NCBI RefSeq assembly: GCF_900186535.1
Contig: NZ_FYDE01000002.1
Location: 93,202 to 157,201, forward strand
Direction: 5' to 3'
Origin: Marasmitruncus massiliensis
GTDB taxonomy: Bacteria; Bacillota; Clostridia; Oscillospirales; Ruminococcaceae
DNA: 64,000 nt
Shown here one piece after another: positions 17,346-25,627 of this stretch; position 1 is the first letter of the stretch, and each line of letters begins with the position of its first letter. The notes beneath the pieces are model-generated. The model worked only from the letters and a program-made list of their open reading frames with translations, did no database searches and was not told the origin of the DNA. Position numbers and translations under genes: made by a program.

Positions 17346-20084
17346 TTATGGCCGGTCCGGTGCGGTCATGGGATTATATTTCGGCTCAACGGAATAGAAC
17401 TGCAATTCATTCAAAAGCTCTTGATAAGCGCTCACCGGCTCTGCCCGGTATCCGAGATAATAATCAATGGAACCCACTGAAATTCTTAGGTAGGCATCTT
17501 CAAAAAAGTAGACCGTATACTGTTCCTTCCCGTTTTCAAACTCTAGCGAGATACGCAGCGAGGGGCTCTCCGTCGCCGACAGGATTTTTTGCTTGCCGCC
17601 GCTGGAAACCGAATGCGGATCTACCGAAAGCTTCTGCAATTTCCGCGCCGCCTGCAAAATCACGTCACGCTGTTCTTCGCCTGCCGCCGCGCTATATTTC
17701 CGCATTTGCGCTTCCCCGCCGATCTCCATTGCGGTAATGCGGTAGGGATTCATCATTCCAAGCCATTCGGCTGAAACGAGCCCTGCTTCCCCGCCCTGCA
17801 TCTCTCTGGAATCCGGTAACCCACTATTAAAATAAAGAGCGGCGATTCCTGTGTGCCAGTCCCGGTCAACGGTACCCAGCTGGACATCCTGATACATGAA
17901 TACATTGGAATGCATCCAGTATTCTGCTTTTTTACCATCTTTATAACGAACTTGAAGCATCCGCAGATTTTTCATTTCCGGCTGTACCTTGGTTTCCAGC
18001 GGGTCCACCATGTTGATCGCCAGCACCACGCGTTCGGCAGTCGCCGGGTCAAGCCGGATACTCGTGCGGCTTTCGCGGTCGATCAGGTTGACGCAGTCGA
18101 CATTCGTATAGGGGATGCGCAGATAATCGGGGTTGTTCTGGCGCAGAACCGTGCCCTGCGTCCACAGGTAACGGTCGGAATTACCGAGGGCATGTTCGCA
18201 CAAATCCGCCAGAGGTTTAAAAGAGTCGATATCCGGCTCAAATGTATAGCGGTAGTGCTGCTGGACAGGCTCGCCGCTTTCTTCCGAAACAGTGATGCTC
18301 CTCGTATTGAAGGTCACGATTAGGTCATGTTTGCCGGCCCTGCGGAAAACGATGTCGTATTCCGGTTCATAAGAAACATCGTACCCCTCGGTCTGTAAAA
18401 ACTTTGCGTTTTGAACGGCGTATACCATCGCTTCCCAGTCCTCTTTCGGCGTATCGGTTCCCAGTTGGCTGTTCGGCGCGTCCCGTCCGACAAAAACATC
18501 CGTCACATCCTGCAGACGCAGCCCTTTGAGCGCCGTGCGGGCAATCTCCAGCTCGGAAGCCGATGCGGCGGGGGCTTGCGCGGCCGGTACGGAAGGCGGC
18601 TGTGCGGGGGCAGAGGATGCGACTTGAGAAGAGGATTCCGGAGCAGTAGCCTGGGAACTGACTGACTGCTCCGGTGCCCACTTAGACGCTTCAGATATCA
18701 GGCTGATCAAAAGCGAGGCCTTCTCCGGCCTTACAGCGAAGCTCTCCTGTGCACCGTTATTTTCCCAAATCCATATCCTGTCATTTGTATCATGGGCGGC
18801 GCGGTAATATTCCAGCGTAAGCAAGTTCCCGTCGGCCTTTTCAAAGCGGAGCGCACAGTTTTTATCATAATCAGTATCCCCCGGCGATTCCTCAAAAGGC
18901 TCAAGCATTTGAATAGCGTCCACCGCCTGCCGGAAAAGCTCCTCCGGCAGATACGTTTCTTCGCCGTCCGAAAGTTCCGCCTTCACCTGTGTCAGCTTGC
19001 CGGAATCGAGCGAATCCAGCAATTTAAGCACCCCCGGGGGATTCTGCGGATTGGTAAGGAACACGATCGCCAGTCCCGCAAGCACCGCGATGCAGATAAT
19101 CGAGACGACCACCGTATTCTTTTTGATCTGCATAATCGATTTCACCCTCTCCTTGAGCGCGCTCTCTCCAAATGCGAGAAATCCGCCCGCAAAAGCGCTC
19201 CGGTTTTTCGAAGCCATGCCAACCAGCGAGTAGGCGTATTCTCTGCGGTCGAAGCCCCCGCGGATGACTGCCTCATCGCAGGAAGCCTCCATATCGATTA
19301 CATAAAAATGATAAAAAAGCCATATCAGCGGATTGAACCAGTGCACGTAAAGCGCCAGCGTCGCCAGCGCTTTCCAGAGATTGTCGCGGCGGCGAATGTG
19401 GGTCAGCTCATGCGCCAGCACATGCGCCATATCCGCTTCTCCCACCAGCCCGGAGAGCACCAGCCTGGGGCGCAGCAATCCACAGACGACCGGGCTGTCA
19501 AATAGCCCACTGCGGTAAAGGGCAACGCATGCAGGGATGATGCCAGCTTTTGTAAATACTGCGTCCAGTCCAGGCGTATGAGCCATATGCTCGGCCGCTT
19601 TGAGCCTGTGCAGCGTATAACAGTAACATCCCGCGCTGTAAGCAAGCAGCAGCACCATTCCACACAGCCAGATGGTAGACAGGATGGTGACCATAGGAAT
19701 TCTGGCGGGCGCGACGACCGCTGCCGGTTGTCCGGCAGGTACCTGAACGGCCGGTTCGTCTGCTTCCAAGGCGGGAGAAGACACCTCAGCAGGGCGCGTT
19801 TGCAGCGTTGGAAAGTTGATCTCCGCCCCGTTGTCCTTAACAAACACCATTTCTCCACTTTGCTGTGCTGTCCGCGGGTGGGCGGCGGGAATCGCGTTGA
19901 ACGCACTTATCGGCGAGGGAACCGAAACGGGCAGTAGCAGCCGTGCCAACACCAATCCCCAAGCCGCGTAAAATACCCAGCGAGACAATCTACGTTTCCC
20001 AACGGCGCGGAACAAAAATACTGCCAGCCCGATCACCGAAGCGGTCAAAGACATATTGACGACCCGCAAAAATAATTCGTTCAT
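17346..20084 (-). CDS. BlaR1-like M56 metalloprotease sensor with novel extracellular domains
   Basis: A 912-residue membrane protein. Residues 1-320 form an M56 domain: three N-terminal membrane helices, the zinc motif HVLAHELTHIRRRDN with the downstream Glu region MEASCDEAVIRG, and a fourth helix near residue 325 (VVSIICIAVLAGLAIVFL). About 580 extracellular residues follow: a first beta-rich domain (about 345-460), a Ser/Ala/Pro linker, a second domain, and a C-terminal domain shared with the next gene. No penicillin-binding SxxK/SxN/KTG set is visible, so beta-lactams are unlikely ligands. In the family, signal binding activates intramembrane proteolysis that inactivates BlaI. Confidence 0.9.
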   Translation of the reverse strand: MNELFLRVVNMSLTASVIGLAVFLFRAVGKRRLSRWVFYAAWGLVLARLLLPVSVPSPISAFNAIPAAHPRTAQQSGEMVFVKDNGAEINFPTLQTRPAEVSSPALEADEPAVQVPAGQPAAVVAPARIPMVTILSTIWLCGMVLLLAYSAGCYCYTLHRLKAAEHMAHTPGLDAVFTKAGIIPACVALYRSGLFDSPVVCGLLRPRLVLSGLVGEADMAHVLAHELTHIRRRDNLWKALATLALYVHWFNPLIWLFYHFYVIDMEASCDEAVIRGGFDRREYAYSLVGMASKNRSAFAGGFLAFGESALKERVKSIMQIKKNTVVVSIICIAVLAGLAIVFLTNPQNPPGVLKLLDSLDSGKLTQVKAELSDGEETYLPEELFRQAVDAIQMLEPFEESPGDTDYDKNCALRFEKADGNLLTLEYYRAAHDTNDRIWIWENNGAQESFAVRPEKASLLISLISEASKWAPEQSVSSQATAPESSSQVASSAPAQPPSVPAAQAPAASASELEIARTALKGLRLQDVTDVFVGRDAPNSQLGTDTPKEDWEAMVYAVQNAKFLQTEGYDVSYEPEYDIVFRRAGKHDLIVTFNTRSITVSEESGEPVQQHYRYTFEPDIDSFKPLADLCEHALGNSDRYLWTQGTVLRQNNPDYLRIPYTNVDCVNLIDRESRTSIRLDPATAERVVLAINMVDPLETKVQPEMKNLRMLQVRYKDGKKAEYWMHSNVFMYQDVQLGTVDRDWHTGIAALYFNSGLPDSREMQGGEAGLVSAEWLGMMNPYRITAMEIGGEAQMRKYSAAAGEEQRDVILQAARKLQKLSVDPHSVSSGGKQKILSATESPSLRISLEFENGKEQYTVYFFEDAYLRISVGSIDYYLGYRAEPVSAYQELLNELQFYSVEPKYNPMTAPDRP

Positions 20085-20100
20085 TGCTTCCTCCCTGATG

Positions 20101-21714
20101 TCACGCGCGACTGCCGCCCCATTCTACCACCGTGAACCCTCTGCGTTCGAATGGTTCCAACACCTGCGGTTTTATCCGCGCTGGCTGACCCAACTTTTTA
20201 TAAACCATATGCACCCGGAGGATGCTGTCCGGACGAGGGGAAATTTCGAGCGGCGCAAGCGCCTCATATTGTTCTGTTGAGAAAGTGATGAAATTGTACG
20301 CGTTTTGCTGCAATTCAGGAAGCCAATAAACAATAAAGTCATTGTATTCGCGCGGTGAAAGTCCCATATAGGAAAGCTTTTCAACGAGAAACTGTTCCGT
20401 GTCGCTTCCGCGGACGACAAATCCTTCGTCAAACTTCCAGTCTACAAAGGCGTCCCCTTCCCAGAAGAGATAGTAATGTTCACTACCGTCTGCCTTGTTG
20501 ACAAGGCGGCCATCCGGATAGGCTGTCACGTTCCAGCCGTCCCGATAGGCAGGATAGGTATAAGTAAAATTTCCCTTATAATGCACTTTAACGGAAACAT
20601 CGACTGGTTTTGGCGGATATAGGTAGATGACCGGTTTGGCTGTCGGCGGATTGATCCGCTCCTGCGCCATGCCGTCCAGTTCTTCCAGTTCATACTTGCT
20701 ATCCGCTTCATATTTCAGCGCATAATCCATATCGCTCGACACCACAAGAACCGTTTTCCCATCATGCCAAATGTCATATTGAATGCCGTTAAAAAAGTCG
20801 ATCTGCACATGCGCCGCGTCTTTTAGGGTTTTATCCGCCGCGACGCGCCTGCATGTTTCCGGTTTTACAGAAATCCTCCGCATGGAGGAAACGACCAGAT
20901 CAAACCAATTGCTTTCCCGGTCATATTCCGCCGAATACCGGCCATCTGAAGAGGCGACCGTTACCCTCTCTGTGTTTGACTTTCTCATGACCGCCAGCCA
21001 GGAAGATGACCACCTTCCCTCCTTTAAACGCGCCCGCAGGGAGGACAGAAGCGTCTGATAAGCCTGTGAATCGACGGCAAGCCGTTTGTTTTCTCCGTAC
21101 TCTCCGGCAACCGCGTCCATTCCAGGCCCGGGCGGCAGTTTGGATGCCTCCAAACCGCGCTCATACAGTTTATAGGTGTATTTGATGTCCGAATCGAGCA
21201 CAATTTCCAGTACGGACAGGTCGGAAAGCGGTTCCCCGATGTCCTCCGACTCCTCCGGCGCAAGCGCGCTCAGATAAGAAAAATTATAAAACTTCTGGCC
21301 CGGGAAATAGGATATGGAATCCGGGTCCGCCTCGGGGCTCAACGCGCTTGTTACAGTAACACTTACCTGATCGGAATAGCGATAAAGTCTCGCGGATTCA
21401 ACAATTTTCATCGTATTTCCCAAGCTGTCAAGTGCAAATGCCTCTTCCCACCATGAAAGCCCGTATTGGGCAGTCGCCTGGGGCAGCGGCGTGGATACGG
21501 TATTCGCTGCGGAAGACGTCTGCGATACAAAAGAAGATTCGGATGGGATTTCTTCTTTCGGCACGGCAGAAGACACCGTTTCAGAAACGGCCGAGGGCTC
21601 TTCCTTACTCACAGACAGATCCGGTGCGCTTTCCGGAAACGGAGCTTCGTGTACGGCCTGCGCACAGGCACACAAAAGTGAGAAAAGCAGAAAAACAGCA
21701 AACAGCCTTTTCAT
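20101..21714 (-). CDS. Lipoprotein with C-terminal IYLYPPKP domain
   Basis: A 537-residue lipoprotein (FSLLCACAQ, Cys near residue 17) with a Ser/Val/Glu linker to about residue 75. A middle region resembles the neighbouring sensor domains (SSWLAVMRKSNTERVTV parallels their WLxxMNPYRxT motif). The C-terminal domain (about 360-537) begins KPVIYLYPPKPVDVSVKV and ends FERRGFTVVEWGG. I recall this module from extracellular proteins of Clostridia but know no function for it. Its ATG overlaps the BlaI stop (ATGA at 21711-21714), so the two genes are tightly coupled and co-regulated. Confidence 0.75.
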   Translation of the reverse strand: MKRLFAVFLLFSLLCACAQAVHEAPFPESAPDLSVSKEEPSAVSETVSSAVPKEEIPSESSFVSQTSSAANTVSTPLPQATAQYGLSWWEEAFALDSLGNTMKIVESARLYRYSDQVSVTVTSALSPEADPDSISYFPGQKFYNFSYLSALAPEESEDIGEPLSDLSVLEIVLDSDIKYTYKLYERGLEASKLPPGPGMDAVAGEYGENKRLAVDSQAYQTLLSSLRARLKEGRWSSSWLAVMRKSNTERVTVASSDGRYSAEYDRESNWFDLVVSSMRRISVKPETCRRVAADKTLKDAAHVQIDFFNGIQYDIWHDGKTVLVVSSDMDYALKYEADSKYELEELDGMAQERINPPTAKPVIYLYPPKPVDVSVKVHYKGNFTYTYPAYRDGWNVTAYPDGRLVNKADGSEHYYLFWEGDAFVDWKFDEGFVVRGSDTEQFLVEKLSYMGLSPREYNDFIVYWLPELQQNAYNFITFSTEQYEALAPLEISPRPDSILRVHMVYKKLGQPARIKPQVLEPFERRGFTVVEWGGSRA

Positions 21715-22082
21715 TTCTGCTCCCCCTCGTCAATCATTTTGCGGATTTCCGAAAGCTCTTCATCGGTCAGGTTTTCCTGCTCAAAAAAGGTGCTGATAAA
21801 AGTGCCCGGAGAACCGCCGAACAGCCGGTCAATCAAACCGCGCGTTTCCCATTGGCGCACATTGTCAATCGAGAGCAGCGGCGAGCAGGTAAAATTCGGT
21901 TCATCGCGGCGGATATACTCCTTCTCCACCAACCCTTTCAGGATGGTATAGGTCGTGTTCTTATTCCAGCTGTGACGCGCGGCGGCCTCTAAGGACACCT
22001 CCTTCGCGCTAAGCACCCCGCGCTCCCATAGGATATTCATGATTTTTAGTTCGGAATTGTTTAGGCGGATATCTGGTTTCAT
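21711..22082 (-). CDS. BlaI/MecI-family transcriptional repressor
   Basis: The 123-residue protein has the BlaI winged helix: LNNSELKIMNILWERGVLSAKEV, then SWNKNTTYTILKGLVEKEYIRRDE. A C-terminal dimerisation helix region follows (SPGTFISTFFEQENLTDEELSEIRKMIDE). Length matches the family. It heads a five-gene leftward operon with a BlaR1-like protease, the classic repressor/sensor pairing. Two palindromes around its own promoter (22105-22114 and 22151-22168) are the likely binding sites. BlaI proteins dimerise on such sites and are cleaved when the sensor is activated. A GGAGGG site precedes the ATG. Confidence 0.92.
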   Translation of the reverse strand: MKPDIRLNNSELKIMNILWERGVLSAKEVSLEAAARHSWNKNTTYTILKGLVEKEYIRRDEPNFTCSPLLSIDNVRQWETRGLIDRLFGGSPGTFISTFFEQENLTDEELSEIRKMIDEGEQK

Positions 22083-22104
22083 AATTTTCCCTCCGTCAGA
22101 CGAT

Positions 22105-22114
22105 GACTATAGTC
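22105..22114. promoter_or_regulatory. Putative BlaI operator, proximal (GACTATAGTC)
   Basis: A perfect 10-bp palindrome downstream of the -10 box and upstream of the blaI ribosome site. It shares the GACTATA half-site with the longer distal palindrome. Confidence 0.65.
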
Positions 22115-22123
22115 TATATTTCC

Positions 22124-22151
22124 ATTATAACCCAATAATAGCAGTTGTCAA
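22124..22151 (-). promoter_or_regulatory. Sigma-A promoter of the BlaI/BlaR1-type operon
   Basis: Read leftward, TTGACA (22146-22151) and TATAAT (22124-22129) are both consensus with a 16-bp spacer. Palindromic operators flank the promoter on both sides. Confidence 0.8.
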
Positions 22152-22168
22152 GACTATAATTATAGTCT
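22151..22168. promoter_or_regulatory. Putative BlaI operator, distal (18-bp perfect palindrome)
   Basis: AGACTATAATTATAGTCT reads identically on both strands and touches the -35 box. Length and AT-rich dyad resemble known BlaI/MecI operators with a TACA-type half-site, here GACTATAA. Confidence 0.75.
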
Positions 22169-22203
22169 CCCATTTTATAATATGCTGCTTTTAAACTGTC
22201 CCA

Positions 22204-22470
22204 AAGTTGTCCCACGCGAAACTGCGTTACTACGAAATCAGTTCCCTTCAGCGCTTCTCCCCGATTAATTGTAGAACAAATTTTAACAGGATATGAAACA
22301 GCGTCCCACATTCGCTGGGAAAGCGCTCGAATGATCTCCACCCGCTCTTTGCCTTCCTCAATATCTGCCAGCCAAATTTCCGACACCGGTAATTCCTCGC
22401 AGCGCTTAATGAAGCCCTCCATCAGTTCCGGTATATAGCTGCTTCCGCCGCCGATTACTACCAGCTTAAC
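22204..22470 (-). pseudogene. N-terminal fragment of a GH4 6-phospho-beta-glucosidase
   Basis: The leftward frame reads VKLVVIGGGSSYIPELMEGF, the NAD-binding start of family-4 glycosidases. It continues through EIWLADIEEGKERVEII to GTDFVVTQFRVGQL, a GH4 hallmark. Homology then stops abruptly where the BlaI promoter and operators begin, and no start codon precedes the first homologous codon. Only about 90 of roughly 440 residues remain. It is a dead fragment sandwiched between two transcription units, a sign of a past rearrangement. Confidence 0.75.
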
Positions 22471-22481
22471 CTGTGACCGGC

Positions 22482-22508
22482 AAAAAAATTCGCGCCTTTC
22501 GGCGCGAT
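22482..22508 (-). terminator. Rho-independent terminator of the coiled-coil protein gene
   Basis: Read leftward, CGCGCC-GAAA-GGCGCG (22491-22506) is a GNRA-capped hairpin followed by AA and seven T, just past the stop at 22516. Confidence 0.85.
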
Positions 22509-22515
22509 TCCTTTA

Positions 22516-22827
22516 TTAGCCTATTCTTTTCTGCAATTCTTTTATATCTTCTGAATGGGACTGTACTACATGTTCAAGCGTTGACACACGCCCTTTTGTT
22601 TCACCATAATCCGCGATTGCATTCAGTCTTTCAATAATGTCTGCATGCTGTTCCGCAATTAAGTGAATATCGCGCATAACATTATTTTCTATCAATATTC
22701 GGTTATCTCTTATATCCTGCTTCATACTGGACATATCTTGCTTCATAGTCGATATATCTTGCTGAATTGATTGTAAACGTTGATCGAGCATTTTTCCGAT
22801 TGCTTGCAATAATTCCTGTTCATTCAT
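22516..22827 (-). CDS. Small coiled-coil protein of unknown function
   Basis: A 103-residue soluble protein. Its middle is a heptad-rich coiled coil (ISTMKQDMSSMKQDI, then IERLNAIADYGETKGRVSTLEHVV), with no membrane segment or catalytic motif. Similar short coiled-coil proteins are common in Clostridia and phage-like regions; no function is established that I know of. It has its own consensus-like promoter, a GGGG-rich ribosome site and its own terminator, so it is an independent unit. Confidence 0.75.
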   Translation of the reverse strand: MNEQELLQAIGKMLDQRLQSIQQDISTMKQDMSSMKQDIRDNRILIENNVMRDIHLIAEQHADIIERLNAIADYGETKGRVSTLEHVVQSHSEDIKELQKRIG

Positions 22828-22848
22828 TGCTTATCACCCCATTCCCCT

Positions 22849-22877
22849 ATTATACCATATATCCCCACGTCTGACAA
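22849..22877 (-). promoter_or_regulatory. Sigma-A promoter of the coiled-coil protein gene
   Basis: Read leftward, TTGTCA (22872-22877) and TATAAT (22849-22854) are separated by 17 bp, about 25 bases upstream of the start codon. Confidence 0.75.
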
Positions 22878-22957
22878 ATGGCCTACTTTCCAAATGTTTG
22901 GAAAATTCCTTGTTCTAAATGACGGGCGGGGACTTGTAAATTTCTCACCCGTTTTAC

Positions 22958-23587
22958 TCATCGGGCGCGGGGATTCCCTTCCTTTTGAATACGAATCACA
23001 ATGGTGGTATAAAACGTGTCCCCCGCATCGCAAAGGATATCTTCCCCATCACGGTCGGTATAAATGGTTTTTACAGCACGGAATCCAAGCCGCAGTTTGG
23101 TGCTGCCTTTGGCGGAATCGGCAAGCGATACCGCGACCAGATTGCGGTGGATGCCGTCGGCGGCTGTACTGTTTTTCTGGAGTGAAACCTTGGAGACTGC
23201 CTGTGTATTCGCTATGCGCTGTGTGGAGACCTGAAAAAAGGAGCGGTCTGTCAGATAGCTCCCCGCGGGAAGAGGCAGGTAATCAGTATACGGCGCTTCT
23301 TCCTCATCTTCGTCAAATACATAGGGCAGCTCCGCAAGGTAATAGGGTGTCCCCTCGTTTTCTGTGCGCAGTCCCTCCAGAAATTCATTGACATCAAAAT
23401 ATAGGGTGCTCCCCGGCTTTACGGTAATCGTATTGTCTTTAAAGCCGTCCGCTTTGCCGGAGGAGACAGAATCCCGGTACCAGGCTCTTTTCAGCGTGAA
23501 TTCTCCTTCAAGCGCATGTGCCGATATGGCATTTCCGATAAGCAGGAAAACCGCCGCTACGAATGCGGTTATCTTTTTGCAAGTCAT
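22958..23587 (-). CDS. Secreted protein of unknown function
   Basis: A 209-residue protein with a Sec signal peptide (MTCKKITAFVAAVFLLIGNA, cleavage near AHA-LE). The mature part is predicted all-beta, with an acidic patch (FDEDEEEAPYTDY) and no catalytic motif I recognise. An upstream in-frame start exists at 23662, but GGGAGG just before 23587 and the signal peptide make 23587 clearly preferable. It follows the dTDP-glucose dehydratase gene by 76 bases in the same direction. A role in the cell envelope is possible but unproved. Confidence 0.75.
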   Translation of the reverse strand: MTCKKITAFVAAVFLLIGNAISAHALEGEFTLKRAWYRDSVSSGKADGFKDNTITVKPGSTLYFDVNEFLEGLRTENEGTPYYLAELPYVFDEDEEEAPYTDYLPLPAGSYLTDRSFFQVSTQRIANTQAVSKVSLQKNSTAADGIHRNLVAVSLADSAKGSTKLRLGFRAVKTIYTDRDGEDILCDAGDTFYTTIVIRIQKEGNPRAR

Positions 23588-23663
23588 AATCTGTTCCCTC
23601 CCATGCCGATTATCCAATAAAGTACCATTATCATGTGTGGGGAACGTGTGGGCTTGCCGCAAA

Positions 23664-24641
23664 TCAGGGATTTTCCGCTTTCCACCACGACCGGTGGTTT
23701 ACATACCACGCAATTGTTCGGCTGATTCCCTCCTCAAACCGCACAGCCGGACGCCAGCCAAAATCATCTTTAAGTTTCCCCGGGTGAATGGCATACCGCC
23801 GGTCATGCCCGGGACGGTCGGCAACAAATTGTATCAGGCTTTCGGGTTTTCCGAGAATCTCCAATATTGTTTTGATCACAGACAGATTGGATCGTTCCTG
23901 GTGCCCGCCGATATTATAGAGTTCCCCAACTTTCCTGCGTCGAAGGATCAAATCGACAGCCGCGCAGTGATCTTCCACAAAAATCCAGTCGCGTATATTC
24001 TTCCCCGTTCCGTAAACGGGAATCGGGCGGTCTTCCAGCGCATGCCGGATGGTCAGCGGAATCAGTTTTTCGGGATGCTGGTAGGGGCCGTAATTGTTGG
24101 AACAGCGGGAAATGGATACCGGAACGCCAAACGTACGGTGATAGGCCAGCACAAGCAGGTCGGCGGACGCTTTGGAAGCGGAATAGGGGCTGGATGGGTG
24201 GAGCGGAGACGTTTCACTGAAGGAAAGCTCCGGCCGGTCAAGCGGCAAATCCCCGTAGACCTCATCGGTTGAAATATGATGGAACCGCGCGATACCGTAT
24301 TTTCGGCAGGCATCCAGCAGGACCCCTGTTCCGATGACATTTGTCCGCAAAAACAACTGAGGATCTCGGATGGAGCGGTCGACATGGCTTTCCGCCGCGA
24401 AATTGACGACAACGTCGGGACGTTCCTGTTTGAATACACGGTCGATGGTTTCCGTGTCGGTGATATCCCCTTTTATAAATGTGAAATAGGGATTTGCCCG
24501 CGCATCTTCCAGTGTTTTCAGGTTTCCGGCATAGGTGAGCTTGTCCAGACAAACGACCTGTTCCTTCGGATGCTCCCGCAGTAGATAATGAACAAAATTC
24601 CCCCCGATAAACCCAGCGCCGCCTGTCACAAGGATTTTCAT
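23664..24641 (-). CDS. rfbB: dTDP-glucose 4,6-dehydratase
   Basis: The 325-residue protein is an extended short-chain dehydrogenase. It has NAD-binding GGAGFIGGNFV, the RmlB signatures YAGNLKTLED and AAESHVDRSI, the active-site region STDEVYGD with SPYSASKASAD (Tyr-x3-Lys), and SRCSNNYGPYQHPEKLIP. It converts dTDP-glucose to dTDP-4-keto-6-deoxyglucose, the second step to dTDP-rhamnose and other deoxysugars for the envelope. The GGGGGAGGG site sets the start at 24641; an upstream in-frame ATG at 24752 lacks one. No rfbA, rfbC or rfbD lies nearby, so the rest of the pathway is elsewhere. Confidence 0.92.
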   Translation of the reverse strand: MKILVTGGAGFIGGNFVHYLLREHPKEQVVCLDKLTYAGNLKTLEDARANPYFTFIKGDITDTETIDRVFKQERPDVVVNFAAESHVDRSIRDPQLFLRTNVIGTGVLLDACRKYGIARFHHISTDEVYGDLPLDRPELSFSETSPLHPSSPYSASKASADLLVLAYHRTFGVPVSISRCSNNYGPYQHPEKLIPLTIRHALEDRPIPVYGTGKNIRDWIFVEDHCAAVDLILRRRKVGELYNIGGHQERSNLSVIKTILEILGKPESLIQFVADRPGHDRRYAIHPGKLKDDFGWRPAVRFEEGISRTIAWYVNHRSWWKAENP

Positions 24642-24826
24642 CTTCTTCCCTCCCCCGGTTTCCATGAAATAGCAGCTTATGGATTTCATCTTATCTTCCG
24701 GCGCGTATTTTGTCAAATGACGGCGATCAAAATGGTCCCCTTCTTGCGACAATTTTTGCCGATTGGAAAGATCTGTGCTATACTTGATATACTATAACAG
24801 AATCTTGAAACAAAGGGGATACATGC

Positions 24827-25618
24827 ATGCGGCGCGGAGCAGTGTTTTTTGACTATGATGGAACCCTGGTGGATAAGGCGCAGGGGGTTCCCGCACCAAC
24901 AAGCGCAACGAAAGCTGCAATCAGCAAATTAAGAAAGAACGGGTATCTGGCGGTTCTTTGCACCGGACGCCCGCTTTCCTATCTTCCCGATAATGCCCAA
25001 GAACTTCCGTTTGACGGATGGATTACGACCAATGGAGCGTACGCAAAAATGGGAGACACCGTTCTGTTCAATGAAATCATTGATCAGGAAATTGCCTGTT
25101 CCCTGATGGAAACCTGCGAACGGCTGAAAATCTCCTATGCACTCGAAGGGCAGGATGCCTGCTATTTCCGGGCGTTCAGTGATGTTTTTGAAGGATTTTT
25201 GAATCGGTTTGATATTTGTACGGAAAAATTCCATCCGATTGAACAGATGCAAAACTGGAAAGCAAATAAGATCATGACAGCTTATGACGACGAAAGCCAG
25301 CAGATCCAGCTGGAGCAGGCGTTTGGCGGAGAATTTGTGTTTGACCGGCATTCGCTTTTTACCAGCTGTGATGTTTCCCGCAGAGGTGTGAACAAAGGAA
25401 CCGGCCTGCTGCAGTTTCTTGCGCGGCTTGAAATTTCACCGGAAAACGCCTATGCCATCGGGGACAGCGACAACGATCTTGAAATGATGCGCGCGGCAGG
25501 AACCGGAATCGCCATGGCGCAGCATTCTCCCCGGATGGGTAAGGCGGCGGGCTATATCACCGACAGCGTTGCAAACGACGGCGTAGCCAAAGCGCTTGCC
25601 CATTTTAAGCTGATTTGA
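24827..25618 (+). CDS. HAD-superfamily phosphatase, Cof type
   Basis: A 263-residue cytoplasmic HAD IIB hydrolase. Motif I is FFDYDGTLVD (nucleophile Asp near residue 9), motif II is CTGRP, and motif IV is IGDSDNDLEMMRAAG with the large alpha/beta cap between. Members dephosphorylate sugar phosphates, PLP or flavin precursors; substrate cannot be assigned. AAAGGGG lies at a good distance from the ATG at 24827. A likely promoter is TTGCCG-N17-TATACT just upstream. It converges with the yitT gene. Confidence 0.88.
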   Translation: MRRGAVFFDYDGTLVDKAQGVPAPTSATKAAISKLRKNGYLAVLCTGRPLSYLPDNAQELPFDGWITTNGAYAKMGDTVLFNEIIDQEIACSLMETCERLKISYALEGQDACYFRAFSDVFEGFLNRFDICTEKFHPIEQMQNWKANKIMTAYDDESQQIQLEQAFGGEFVFDRHSLFTSCDVSRRGVNKGTGLLQFLARLEISPENAYAIGDSDNDLEMMRAAGTGIAMAQHSPRMGKAAGYITDSVANDGVAKALAHFKLI

Positions 25619-25627
25619 AAGATTCGG

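Noticed and set aside
18792..19505. Long rightward frame of 237 codons opposite the M56 sensor gene
   Set aside because: It is antisense to a well-supported gene and shows Arg/His-rich composition typical of a shadow frame.
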